Origin: Fimbriimonas sp.
GTDB taxonomy: Bacteria; Armatimonadota; Fimbriimonadia; Fimbriimonadales; Fimbriimonadaceae
DNA length: 64,000 nt
Assembly: GCA_029866005.1 (NCBI GenBank)
Contig: JARXAE010000021.1
Span: forward strand, 31,755-95,754
Reading direction: 5' to 3'
Position numbers and translations under genes: made by a program. The first letter of the stretch is position 1; each line of letters starts with the position of its first letter. The notes under the pieces are model-generated. The model was not told the origin of the DNA, made no database searches, and was given only the letters and a program-made list of their open reading frames with translations. Below are positions 16,063 to 23,702 of this stretch, piece after piece.

Positions 16063-16455
16063 CTAAACAGAGACCGCTTCGATCCAGCCCTTCAGGCTGT
16101 AGTAGCTGGTCACCCGGGTGATCTTCCCTTCCGCAACTTCGAAGAGCGCCGCCGCTGGAATCGAATACTCCTGCCCGCGTGCCTCAACAAGGGGACCATC
16201 GGTCTTCAAGTAAGTCCCGCTACAAGTAAATTCCGCTGCCCCACGGTCGCCATCCACCATCACGCACAGATCGCTGATGTGCTCTCTATAGCAGTCGTCC
16301 ATATGCGCCTTAAACGCCCGGAACTTCTCAATCCCCACCTCAGTCGGCCCTTCGTTGATGACGTGCACCACATCATCACTCAAAGTCGCCAGCATCGCGT
16401 CGGCGTCATGGGCGTTAAAAGCGTCGAAATAAGCACGAATAAGCTGTTCGGTCAC
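16063..16455 (-). CDS. SnoaL-like / NTF2-fold protein
   Basis: 130 residues of the cone-shaped NTF2/SnoaL superfamily: TEQLIRAYFDAFNAHDADAMLATLSDDVVHVINEG is the standard opening of this family, followed by strands such as FTCSGTYLKTDGPLVEARGQEYSIPAAALFEVAEGKI and a final tyrosine-containing strand. Members range from polyketide cyclases to small-molecule isomerases and often have no known role. The start is GTG at 16455, preceded by a TAAACT -10 box 7 nt upstream. It is divergent from the small secreted-type gene at 16513, whose promoter occupies the same 57-bp gap. Confidence 0.8.
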   Translation of the reverse strand: MTEQLIRAYFDAFNAHDADAMLATLSDDVVHVINEGPTEVGIEKFRAFKAHMDDCYREHISDLCVMVDGDRGAAEFTCSGTYLKTDGPLVEARGQEYSIPAAALFEVAEGKITRVTSYYSLKGWIEAVSV

Positions 16456-16462
16456 TGAAGCA

Positions 16463-16506
16463 AGTTTACCGGCTGGGTTGACAATTAGCCTGAAGCGGAC
16501 TAGAAT
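16463..16506. promoter_or_regulatory. Back-to-back leaderless promoters between divergent genes
   Basis: Plus strand: -35 TTGACA (16478-16483, consensus), 17-bp spacer, -10 TAGAAT (16501-16506), then six bases and the ATG at 16513. Minus strand: TAAACT (16468-16463), then seven bases and the GTG at 16455. Both start codons should coincide with transcription starts. Confidence 0.75.
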
Positions 16507-16512
16507 CGCCTA

Positions 16513-17001
16513 ATGAGCCTCTCTCTCGCTGTTTTCCTAACCCTTGCCGGTTCCAAGCCCAATTGGGTTCCAAACAATCTGGCCGGTTATGCGATTGGAT
16601 TTGGATCGGAAGGCTCCCAGATTCAGAGGAAGGACCCAGAAAATGGCTATTGGATCGGTCGAGGAATCGACTGCGATGGAGCACACGTTGTTGTGATCCT
16701 TACGAGAGACACCAAGATGTTTCGCAACTTCTCCCCTCTCCAGCCCGGAGATGTCCAGATCGCAAAACTTCGAAATCTTGGAACGGATAGAGGAGTCACG
16801 ATCGGAATGACCGAGAACCAAGTGTCAACAAAGATCGGCAAGCCCCAACAGCGCAAGTTGGACGGTCCCTACGTTCGAACTTCGTACAAGTGGAAGAACG
16901 TCAAAAATGGCGAGGGCTACATCTACAGCCAAGAGCTAGTGTTCAAAAAAGGCAAACTCATCGAGATCTCAGTCGGGCGAGAAGCTGTGCCAGGTTGCTG
17001 A
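16513..17001 (+). CDS. Small protein of unknown function, probably exported
   Basis: 162 residues, not recognised. The N-terminus (MSLSLAVFLTLAGSKP) is hydrophobic and could be a short signal peptide. The middle (GVTIGMTENQVSTKIGKPQQR) resembles the 'GMTkeeV...lGkP' motif of BamE/SmpA-like periplasmic lipoproteins and their relatives, and the strands around it (TSYKWKNVKNGEGYIYSQELVFKKGKLIEISV) fit such a small alpha/beta fold. No lipobox is seen. It has the best-defined leaderless promoter in the window. The real relatives and role are open. Confidence 0.65.
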   Translation: MSLSLAVFLTLAGSKPNWVPNNLAGYAIGFGSEGSQIQRKDPENGYWIGRGIDCDGAHVVVILTRDTKMFRNFSPLQPGDVQIAKLRNLGTDRGVTIGMTENQVSTKIGKPQQRKLDGPYVRTSYKWKNVKNGEGYIYSQELVFKKGKLIEISVGREAVPGC

Positions 17002-17441
17002 GCTAGATTCTGATCTGAACAGTCAACTTAACCTCCCGGAGCGAGGTCCCACCCGCCTGGGGGTACGGGTGCCAAGGCAGCTTCGTTCCCAAAGCGAAGG
17101 CGGCGGGAACGGAGATGTCTTGGGAGGGGTGCGGCACTGGGCCGACGGGTGGAAACTCGCATTTTGACATCAACAGTGGTTGACAACACCCCAAAAACTT
17201 CGCCTAGTAAGTGATGAATAAATTTCGGAGTTCGCGATGCACGTCGCGCTTTCGCTTTTGCTCACGGAAGCCTCCCGAACGCGACTGCCCTTTACTGCCC
17301 AACATTCGGACAAATTCGATCAAAATCGAACCTAAACTGCCCAATAAACTCTCCACATGCTGTCCCCACTTGTCCCCACCAAAAACACAAAGCGAGCAGA
17401 TCGTTGAACCTAACTCCCCACCAAAATGCGTCGCAGTTCTC
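17002..17441. other. 440-bp gene-poor interval
   Basis: No convincing gene. A 63-codon minus-strand frame (17003-17194) has no recognisable protein features. There is a small hairpin-capable stretch near 17090-17100 (CTTCG ... CGAAG), a TTGACA in 17177-17182, and a C-rich run with two close copies of TGTCCCCAC near 17360-17375. Downstream of both flanking genes, so it may hold 3' regions or a decayed gene. Confidence 0.4.
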
Positions 17442-18803
17442 TCACTTAATCGTAACCTGTCGACTCAAAACCGCCCGTCCCTCGCTGTCCTTCAGCTCAA
17501 GCTTCACAAACTTCGCATCCGCCGGAACCTCGAATTCACTCCCCATCTCCAACCGCTTCGCAGCCCCGACCCCAAAGGAAGCCGAGACGCTTGCAAATGC
17601 GTCGTAACTCCGGATCCAAACCCGACACTTGCTCCGACGAGCCACGACCGAAGGTGCCGGTCGCCAGGCAACCGGAGCCGAAGAACCGACCACGCTCAAG
17701 AAGTGCGAATCAGCGATCGCATTCTTGTACCCCTCGGCCACCGCAGGGTTATCAAGGAGAGAGTAGTTGTTGAGTTGACGGTCGCCTTTGGCATACTTCA
17801 GCGCATTGAAACTCAGCCAGCTTGCCGCCTTCAACCGTGGATAACGAAGCGGAACCGTTCGGAAGAACTCCGCAATCTTCTGCGTCGCAAACGCCGGCTT
17901 GTCGGCTCCGTCGATCGAAGCCCGGTGCGAAGCCGCCCACTCCGCAACCATGATCGGATGCGCGGCGGAATATCGGTTGTAGATGTAGTCGAGCGAATCC
18001 GTCGGGAACCGCCAATCCGCGGCTCGAGACCGATCCGAATCGTTATAGATCACCGAATAGAAATTGACCCCCACCCAGTCAACTGCTTCTGGCCCCGGAT
18101 AGTAATCAGGAATCGGCTGCTCCGGAATCGTGTTGGGACACCAAACCATGATCGCATTCGGCGCAATCGTCCGAACGACATCTGCCACCAACCGGAACTT
18201 CTCCCGATAGAGCGCCGGATTGCCGTGATAAGGAGTCCAACTCCCATTCATCTCGCTGGCGAATCGAACGAAGACCGGGATGTCGCTCTCGCGGATATCT
18301 TTTGCGAACTGTTGAAGGTAACGATCATCGCGCACCTCGCTGAGGGACCCCGGTTCCCAGGCAATCTGCAGCGCGGCACCTGCCTTCTTGAGATCGAGTG
18401 CAAAAGCCGTCGGAAACCCGACGCCGTACTTGCGGTACATGAAGAACATCGCGTGCTTCTTGCCGATGAGATTGTTAAAGCTCTGGGGGTAGCGAGTCGC
18501 GTCTTCCCGCTCGATGTTCGCACCGAGGTACATCCCAGAGGCGGGTTCGCCCCTCGCAAGCTTGGTTTGCGCAACCGGCTCGGCGGTGTAGATTTCAAGC
18601 TTAGATCCGTACCGATTCCCTCGTTCGCGTAGCACCTTTCCGGCGTTGGAGTCGCCCAGTTTGTCGTAACCTTCAGCAGCTTTGAAGAACGCTTCAGAAG
18701 CCGGCTGAAACTGCTCTTTGGCGAGGAATGCTTCGGCCTTCGCCTTCCAAACAGCTGGGCCCTGAGGAGAAATCAACAGCAACGACAGACCATGAACCAC
18801 CAA
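17442..18803 (-). CDS. GH26-like secreted glycoside hydrolase
   Basis: 453 residues. The N-terminus is hydrophobic (GLSLLLIS) and likely an export signal, followed by a short helical (TPR-like) stretch. The core about 80-370 is a TIM barrel resembling family 26 beta-mannanases: VFVRFASEMNGSWTPY supplies the acid/base Glu next to Met-Asn-Gly, and PIMVAEWAASH supplies the nucleophile Glu on the late strand. Aromatic residues (MVWCPNTIPEQPIPDYYPG, VDWVGVNFYS) match the family's sugar-binding walls. A C-terminal beta-rich domain of ~90 residues follows. Start is TTG 18803 or GTG 18800; neither has an obvious ribosome site. The substrate is probably mannan or a mixed beta-glucan. Confidence 0.78.
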   Translation of the reverse strand: MVVHGLSLLLISPQGPAVWKAKAEAFLAKEQFQPASEAFFKAAEGYDKLGDSNAGKVLRERGNRYGSKLEIYTAEPVAQTKLARGEPASGMYLGANIEREDATRYPQSFNNLIGKKHAMFFMYRKYGVGFPTAFALDLKKAGAALQIAWEPGSLSEVRDDRYLQQFAKDIRESDIPVFVRFASEMNGSWTPYHGNPALYREKFRLVADVVRTIAPNAIMVWCPNTIPEQPIPDYYPGPEAVDWVGVNFYSVIYNDSDRSRAADWRFPTDSLDYIYNRYSAAHPIMVAEWAASHRASIDGADKPAFATQKIAEFFRTVPLRYPRLKAASWLSFNALKYAKGDRQLNNYSLLDNPAVAEGYKNAIADSHFLSVVGSSAPVAWRPAPSVVARRSKCRVWIRSYDAFASVSASFGVGAAKRLEMGSEFEVPADAKFVKLELKDSEGRAVLSRQVTIK

Positions 18804-18927
18804 AAGGTATGGACGTTTGGAAGAGTTAGTTGGACTCTAAACTGGGACTCTAAGCCGCGAGTTTCGTCGAAGGCTGCGATTCAAATATTTCAACACTGAC
18901 AACTCTTTCAGCCGTTTCAGTGACTGA

Positions 18928-18956
18928 TTGTGCTGAGAGTTGATGACGGGTAGACT
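18928..18956 (+). promoter_or_regulatory. Promoter of citrate synthase
   Basis: TTGTGC (18928-18933), 17-bp spacer, TAGACT (18951-18956). Start near 18963 would give a leader of about 19 nt containing TAGGAA nine nt before the ATG at 18982, so this gene is normally led. Confidence 0.6.
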
Positions 18957-18981
18957 CCCACCACAGTAGGAACTAATAGGA

Positions 18982-20130
18982 ATGAGCGACTTAGCTAACA
19001 AATATCCCAACTACAGCCCTGGTCTTGAAGGTGTGATTGCTGGAATCAGCACCATCTCCGAGATCGATAGCGATCGCAGTTCGCTACAGTACCGTGGTTA
19101 TGACGTCCACGACCTTGCCGAAAAAGGTTCTTACGAAGAGTGCGCCTACTTGCTGATCAAGGGCAAGCTGCCCACCTCGGCGGAACTGAAAGAGTTCACC
19201 GAGTTGCTCGTCGCAGAACGAGAAATTCCTGCTTACGTTTATGACGTGATTAAGGCTCTGCCGAAGAACACTCATCCCATGGACTTGGTGCGCACGGCTT
19301 ACTCAGCCCTCGCTCCATCGGACCCCGACTATAAGAGCGAACCAACCGACCACGAGGCGAATGTACGAAAGGCGATCCGCATCGTTGCAAAGGCTTCGAC
19401 AATCGTTGGCAATGGGCACCGAATCAGAAACGGTCATGAGCCGCTGAAGCCTAAGCCAGAGCATTCTATCGCGCAGAACTTCCTCTACCTTTTCAGTGGC
19501 GAAGAGCCCAAAGCGAAGACTGTTGAGGTCATGGACGCTTCCCTGTGCCTTTACGCTGAGCACGGCTTTAATGCATCGACGTTTGCAAACCGAGTCACCG
19601 TCGCGACCCTTTCTGATCTTTACAGCGGAGTCGTCACCGGAATCGGAACTCTTCGCGGTCCGCTGCACGGCGGCGCAAATGAGGAAGCAATGCATATGAT
19701 CCTTGAAATTGGCTCACCCGACAAAGCTCAAGCTTGGATCGACGATGCCATCGAAAACAAGAAGAAGATCATGGGATTCGGCCACCGCGAATACAAGAAG
19801 GGAGATAGCCGCGCCTTCTACATGAGCAAGGTTGCCAAAGAACTCGGTGAGGAACAGGGGAATACAACTTTCACCGAGATCGCCAATATTCTCGAAAAGA
19901 CGATGGCGGAGCGGAAGAATATCTTCCCTAATGTTGACTTCCCTTCGGCTTACGCCTACTACCTCCTAGAGATTCCGATTGACCTTTACACACCGTTGTT
20001 CGTGGTCGCGCGACTTGCAGGTTACACTGCGCACGCGATTGAGCAGTTGGACAACAACCGACTGATCCGACCCAAGGTCATTTACGAAGGCGATACGAAT
20101 CTCCCTTACGTTTCTATCGAGAATAGATAA
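18982..20130 (+). CDS. gltA: Citrate synthase (type II-like, short form)
   Basis: 382-residue enzyme that condenses oxaloacetate with acetyl-CoA, the entry step of the citric acid cycle. It has the length of the dimeric, Gram-positive/archaeal-type citrate synthases rather than the ~430-residue hexameric form. Catalytic residues are visible: His in RGPLHGGANEEAM, His in MGFGHREYK and Asp in VDFPSAYAYY. The N-terminal SPGLEGVIAGISTISEID and YRGYDVHDLAE are classic. It has its own promoter and a strong intrinsic terminator, so it is monocistronic. 2-methylcitrate synthase is the usual alternative, but no prp genes are near; isocitrate dehydrogenase is in the same window. Confidence 0.95.
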   Translation: MSDLANKYPNYSPGLEGVIAGISTISEIDSDRSSLQYRGYDVHDLAEKGSYEECAYLLIKGKLPTSAELKEFTELLVAEREIPAYVYDVIKALPKNTHPMDLVRTAYSALAPSDPDYKSEPTDHEANVRKAIRIVAKASTIVGNGHRIRNGHEPLKPKPEHSIAQNFLYLFSGEEPKAKTVEVMDASLCLYAEHGFNASTFANRVTVATLSDLYSGVVTGIGTLRGPLHGGANEEAMHMILEIGSPDKAQAWIDDAIENKKKIMGFGHREYKKGDSRAFYMSKVAKELGEEQGNTTFTEIANILEKTMAERKNIFPNVDFPSAYAYYLLEIPIDLYTPLFVVARLAGYTAHAIEQLDNNRLIRPKVIYEGDTNLPYVSIENR

Positions 20131-20149
20131 CCGCGGTTGAAGCAAACAC

Positions 20150-20183
20150 AAAAAGGCCGCTCTCGTCGGAGAGCGGCCTTTTT
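20150..20183. terminator. Bidirectional intrinsic terminator between gltA and a secreted-protein gene
   Basis: A5, ten-base stem GGCCGCTCTC, loop GTCG, matching GAGAGCGGCC and T5. It lies 19 bp after the gltA stop and 12 bp before the stop of the convergent minus-strand gene, so it can serve both. Confidence 0.95.
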
Positions 20184-20194
20184 GTGTAGATGAG

Positions 20195-21922
20195 TTACTT
20201 GATGCCCCAAAGAGCCTTCATCTCATCCGGATTGAGCCGGAAGTCGTTCCAGGGGTTGTAACCTACGATGTCACCCTTGTTGCCCGCGTTAAGTCCGGTC
20301 ATTTCACGGCAACCCATGCTGACCGAGCTCCAGATGAAGATTCGTCCAAGGTTCTTGGAAAGATTCTTCTGAACAACATCTCGTTGATAAAGTTCATTGC
20401 GGATCGCAACAAGAATCTCTTTTCGAGTAGGCGGTATCTGGGTCGGAAGCAAAGGTGAGAACTTTCCACCCTGAACTCGACATGTCTTGGCGGTCTCACG
20501 AACTTGATCCAGAGTCATGTTCGCAAAGTTGATATTGGCACCGTTTGAATCCTTCATGTTTGCGTCGAAAGGAGCCGCTCCAAGATCGCCGTTGATGAAG
20601 TAAGTCTCAGTCACATCTACAACTTTTGTGGCAGCAGGCATTGGAAGGCTAGCTATCATGTCTACGCCAAGTTCAAGATCGGTAACCCATCGCTTCGCAT
20701 ACTCAGCGGCAGTTTCCCAGCGACCCCACTGAGGATCTTGAGGGCCAAAGTGCAACAGTTCACGTCCGTCGCCGGTTGTCATTCCGAAGTCGTTCTTGAA
20801 AAATCTCCATCTAAGAACGGGGGAGCGGAAGTGCAGCGCTCGGCGTCCACACTGCTGAGACCATTTGAATCCGTTCATTTCCTTGCCGTAAGAGAGAACT
20901 TCATTTACCCCTGGGGAGAAAGCTCCGCTGTTTTGGAAATTCATCAGCTTTCCACCCACGTAGTTGCCACTGATCTGGTTGGCATTCTCGTTCAAAAACG
21001 AAAAGGCTGGCATAGTAAGCGGATTGGTCCCGAATGAGGCTGGAATTCCCAGCTGTGCCCGTACAGCGGGACTAACACCATAGTTGATACCGACAGAGAA
21101 TCCTTCATTAACTCTTCCCAAGCCATCCCATGAGCCGATCTTGGCAAATTGGGATCCCCCGGGGTGACCAGTGCCAGGTTCATTTCCGATTTGGAATCCG
21201 ATTTTTTGCACAAAATTGAGCGACTGACCGGCAGTACCATACTTTTGGCGAGCTTGCACCGCGGCGGCATCATTGACGAGGTTCACGTACTTCTGAAAGC
21301 TGTTCTTAAGGTAAGGCATCATCGCCGGCTCGGGTCGCCACCAGTCTCGATCTTTAGGTGGTTTCGTCGTGACAGCAGTCTGCAGCGGTTTTCCAGATGG
21401 GTCTACTGAAATCCTTGTCCATGAGTCACTCGCTCCTGTATGAGCATTGATACCAGGAGCGCAAACCAAAAGCAAATTGAGCGTGTCCGCAACATTCGAA
21501 TTTCGATACATCAGCCGACCGACTAGACCCTGAGTTAGACGATCTTCCTGGAGCCCGACTTTGTCGAAAGGATTATAAAAGTGGTGATTCAAGGCAGACT
21601 CAAGACGCAACCAAGTATTTGCTGGCAACATGTCGGTAACTTCGAGCATTTCTGCCCAGGGGGCACATCGGGGGTCGTTGAAGGCAAATTTGCCATCCGT
21701 AAGTGCTACTTGCTGAGCACTCATGATGCCTGGATCATTGTGTGAGCGAGCGCCTTGCTTAGCTTCCATAAACTTTGGAATTCTAAATTGGGTCATTGGC
21801 GCATTGCCGGATGGAGCAGGAGCTTGAACACAGAGTCCAAAACGGCTGGCAAACCATTCTGGAGTCTGGGCATGAGATGCGGCACAAACTGAAACAAGTG
21901 CGATAAGCGAGGTTCTTTTCAC
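20195..21922 (-). CDS. Secreted protein with a glycosidase-like NEP motif, family unknown
   Basis: 575 residues; a signal peptide (VKRTSLIALVSVCAASHAQ) makes GTG 21922 the best start, rather than the TTG 24 bp upstream. I do not recognise the family. The segment FVQKIGFQIGNEPGTGHPGG looks like the acid/base strand of clan-A glycoside hydrolases (x-N-E-P), and KVVDVTETYFIN later could carry a nucleophile Glu; tryptophan-rich stretches (DRDWWRPEP, WSQQCGRR) fit a sugar cleft. Gene length and the mix of barrel-like and loop-rich sequence are consistent with a single large domain. It might be a new hydrolase family, or a non-catalytic relative. Its terminator is shared with gltA. Confidence 0.6.
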   Translation of the reverse strand: MKRTSLIALVSVCAASHAQTPEWFASRFGLCVQAPAPSGNAPMTQFRIPKFMEAKQGARSHNDPGIMSAQQVALTDGKFAFNDPRCAPWAEMLEVTDMLPANTWLRLESALNHHFYNPFDKVGLQEDRLTQGLVGRLMYRNSNVADTLNLLLVCAPGINAHTGASDSWTRISVDPSGKPLQTAVTTKPPKDRDWWRPEPAMMPYLKNSFQKYVNLVNDAAAVQARQKYGTAGQSLNFVQKIGFQIGNEPGTGHPGGSQFAKIGSWDGLGRVNEGFSVGINYGVSPAVRAQLGIPASFGTNPLTMPAFSFLNENANQISGNYVGGKLMNFQNSGAFSPGVNEVLSYGKEMNGFKWSQQCGRRALHFRSPVLRWRFFKNDFGMTTGDGRELLHFGPQDPQWGRWETAAEYAKRWVTDLELGVDMIASLPMPAATKVVDVTETYFINGDLGAAPFDANMKDSNGANINFANMTLDQVRETAKTCRVQGGKFSPLLPTQIPPTRKEILVAIRNELYQRDVVQKNLSKNLGRIFIWSSVSMGCREMTGLNAGNKGDIVGYNPWNDFRLNPDEMKALWGIK

Positions 21923-22043
21923 ACCCGGTTTCTGCCCGGATACCAACCCGAATTTGCAGTGAGAGATACCAGTATGTGAACCTTTGTAGGCTCGAACCTG
22001 GCATTTCTACGACCAAACCCGCCTCCGTTGGCACAAATAATGC

Positions 22044-22436
22044 TTAAGCTGGGAGCCCCTCGGCTGCGCGCCGCGCATCCAACTCAGAAACATCGAAGCA
22101 AAGTCTTTTCTTAGTGGGAGATTTAGCATCGATCACTCGCCAAACAGGCACTTCCTCGCCAGATTCATGGGCGGCCTCCGCGACAATCCTCAAGAAGATT
22201 CCGGCACAGAGCGGGCAGGTTGTGTCCGCTCCGTTCCGGGAAGCTAAATCGGCTCGCATCTCCTTTGTCGTTCGACTTTTGCCTCGCGGAATTGAAAAGA
22301 TGTATTCCTTTACCATGGAGGGTGTAGGGATCAGTAGCTTTGCACCCACAGGAAAGCCCCCAAAGGGCTTTTCTAACAGTTTCACTTCGGACCTCATCTC
22401 AAGGTTCATTTTCTCGATCCAAGTCTTCTTTGCCAT
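22044..22436 (-). CDS. MGMT-family protein (alkyltransferase-like, no PCHR active site)
   Basis: 130 residues. The pattern KTWIEKM...LLIPTPSMVKEYIFSIPRGKSRTTKEMRADLASRNGADTTCPLCAGIFLRI matches a family labelled MGMT-like in public databases: a DNA-binding fold related to O6-alkylguanine transferases. The canonical PCHR cysteine motif is absent; the Cys-Pro-Leu-Cys in its place is family typical or a variant. The biochemical role of these proteins is not settled. A TATATT -10 box lies about 10 nt before the ATG. Divergent from the sufT operon. Confidence 0.7.
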   Translation of the reverse strand: MAKKTWIEKMNLEMRSEVKLLEKPFGGFPVGAKLLIPTPSMVKEYIFSIPRGKSRTTKEMRADLASRNGADTTCPLCAGIFLRIVAEAAHESGEEVPVWRVIDAKSPTKKRLCFDVSELDARRAAEGLPA

Positions 22437-22488
22437 CTTGATTCAGAATATACACCGTTGCTCAGTGATCTCCCCGCCCGCTCTGACG

Positions 22489-22494
22489 TAGAAT
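22489..22494 (+). promoter_or_regulatory. -10 box of the sufT operon (leaderless candidate)
   Basis: TAGAAT followed by seven bases and ATG 22502. This decides the sufT start at 22502 over the ATG at 22493, which overlaps the box. Confidence 0.55.
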
Positions 22495-22501
22495 GTACGA
22501 T

Positions 22502-22876
22502 ATGCCCAAACCCGTTGCAGTGCGCGAAGAGCCGAACGAGATGGCATCACCGAAGATGAACACGATTCAGAAAAGCCTATTTGAAGCGGAAATTATCGAG
22601 CAGATTCGCACTGTGTTCGACCCCGAAATCCCGATCAATGTCTACGATCTGGGTCTCATCTACGACATCCAAATCGACGACGAAAAGAACGCGCATATTA
22701 TGATGACGCTCACTTCTCCATCTTGCCCCGTAGCAGGTTCGCTCCCCGGAGAAGTCGAAACTGCGGTGCGAAATACCGACGGAATCGGCAAAGTCTCGCT
22801 CGAACTCACCTGGGATCCGCCCTTCACAATCGAAATGATGAGCGAAGAAGCAAAGCTCATCCTGGGGCTCGACTGA
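22502..22876 (+). CDS. sufT: Iron-sulfur assembly protein, MIP18/DUF59 family (SufT-like)
   Basis: 124 residues. The DUF59 core begins EAEIIEQIRTVFDPEIPINVYDLGLIYDIQID and has the conserved Cys of LTSPSCPVAGSLPGEVE; it ends in the ELTWDPPF strand. SufT-type proteins help mature iron-sulfur proteins, chiefly [4Fe-4S] targets. Its stop codon overlaps the start of an Rrf2 regulator, and a SufA-type carrier follows, giving a compact three-gene iron-sulfur unit with no sufBCDS genes next to it. The start follows from the leaderless promoter arrangement. Confidence 0.88.
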   Translation: MPKPVAVREEPNEMASPKMNTIQKSLFEAEIIEQIRTVFDPEIPINVYDLGLIYDIQIDDEKNAHIMMTLTSPSCPVAGSLPGEVETAVRNTDGIGKVSLELTWDPPFTIEMMSEEAKLILGLD

Positions 22877-23355
22877 TGAAGTTTTCAGCGCAAGAAGAGT
22901 ACGGTCTTAGATGCCTCATACAAATCGCTCGGGCTGGGCGGCCGCTCACGATTCCTGAGATTTCAGATCTTGAGGGAATAAGCTCAACCCACGCCGCAAA
23001 GACACTAATGATCCTTCGCAGAGAAGGATTTGTTGTTGCGAGCCGAGGACAGTCGGGTGGCTACTCATTAGCGAAAAGTGCCTCAGAAATTGCAGTGGGA
23101 GACGTGCTCTCAGCGATCGGCGGAAAGCTGTACGACGCCGAATTCTGTCGCAAACACGCTGGTGCGTTGGACATTTGCACTCACGCTGTTGATTGTTCCG
23201 TACGGTCGCTCTGGCAAATTATTCAAGGTGCCGTCGATAGCGTCTTGGACAAGGTCACCCTACAAGACATGGTGGCGACAGAAGCGAAGTCAAACGTCAC
23301 CCTGCATCTCGAAGGGCGCCACCGCCCACAACTCGCAGGCACTTCCACGGAGTAG
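22876..23355 (+). CDS. Rrf2-family transcription regulator with three-Cys cluster site
   Basis: 159 residues. A winged helix-turn-helix of the Rrf2 type (MKFSAQEEYGLRCLIQIAR, then GISSTHAAKTLMILRREGFVVASRGQSGGYSLAK) is followed by the cluster loop EFCRKHAGALDICTHAVDC, that is C-x9-C-x5-C. IscR-like members bind a [2Fe-2S] cluster through a three-Cys loop of similar kind and repress or activate iron-sulfur genes according to cluster status. Translation is probably coupled to sufT through the TGATG overlap. The obvious inference is feedback control of this operon by cluster supply; no operator was identified. Confidence 0.9.
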   Translation: MKFSAQEEYGLRCLIQIARAGRPLTIPEISDLEGISSTHAAKTLMILRREGFVVASRGQSGGYSLAKSASEIAVGDVLSAIGGKLYDAEFCRKHAGALDICTHAVDCSVRSLWQIIQGAVDSVLDKVTLQDMVATEAKSNVTLHLEGRHRPQLAGTSTE

Positions 23356-23363
23356 AAAGCACC

Positions 23364-23702
23364 ATGTTCCCAATCGCAATCACAGATTCAGCCTTAGCCC
23401 AAATCAAGCGGATCGTGGCAAAAGACGGTCGTGAGGGAGTCTTCCTGCGGCTCGGGGTTAAAGGCGGAGGCTGTAGCGGCTTCGAATACCGAATGGAACT
23501 TGACACAGTTCGACGACCGATTGACCTCGAACTAGTCATTGACGACGTCACGGTTGTCTGCGACAGCAAGAGCGCAAAGTTTCTAGAAGGCTCGACCTTC
23601 AACTACACCGGCAACCTCATTGGCGGCGGCTTTCAGTTTGAAAACCCGAACGCCGCCCGTTCCTGTGGTTGCGGAACCAGCTTCACGCCGAAATCAGCCT
23701 AG
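23364..23702 (+). CDS. sufA: A-type iron-sulfur carrier (HesB/IscA/SufA family)
   Basis: 112 residues. The three cluster ligands are in place: Cys in GVKGGGCSGFEYRM and the C-terminal pair in RSCGCGTSF. A-type carriers receive clusters from the scaffold and hand them to target apoproteins. Start ATG 23364 is 8 bp after the Rrf2 stop, so all three genes form one operon. ErpA/IscA and SufA cannot be separated by eye. The gene ends 4 bp inside the convergent beta-lactamase-fold gene. Confidence 0.92.
   Translation: MFPIAITDSALAQIKRIVAKDGREGVFLRLGVKGGGCSGFEYRMELDTVRRPIDLELVIDDVTVVCDSKSAKFLEGSTFNYTGNLIGGGFQFENPNAARSCGCGTSFTPKSA

Noticed and set aside
17003..17194. 63-codon minus-strand frame in the 440-bp gap
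   Set aside because: Pro-rich with no domain or promoter; kept only as part of the gap description.
17211..18632. Open frame of 473 codons on the plus strand opposite the GH26-like gene
   Set aside because: Arg/Pro-rich, motif-free translation typical of the reverse complement of a coding region; the minus strand has catalytic motifs.
18832..18853. Direct repeat GGACTCTAA twice, 13 bp apart, upstream of the GH26-like gene
   Set aside because: Only two copies, no regulator or promoter context that supports a function; could be chance.
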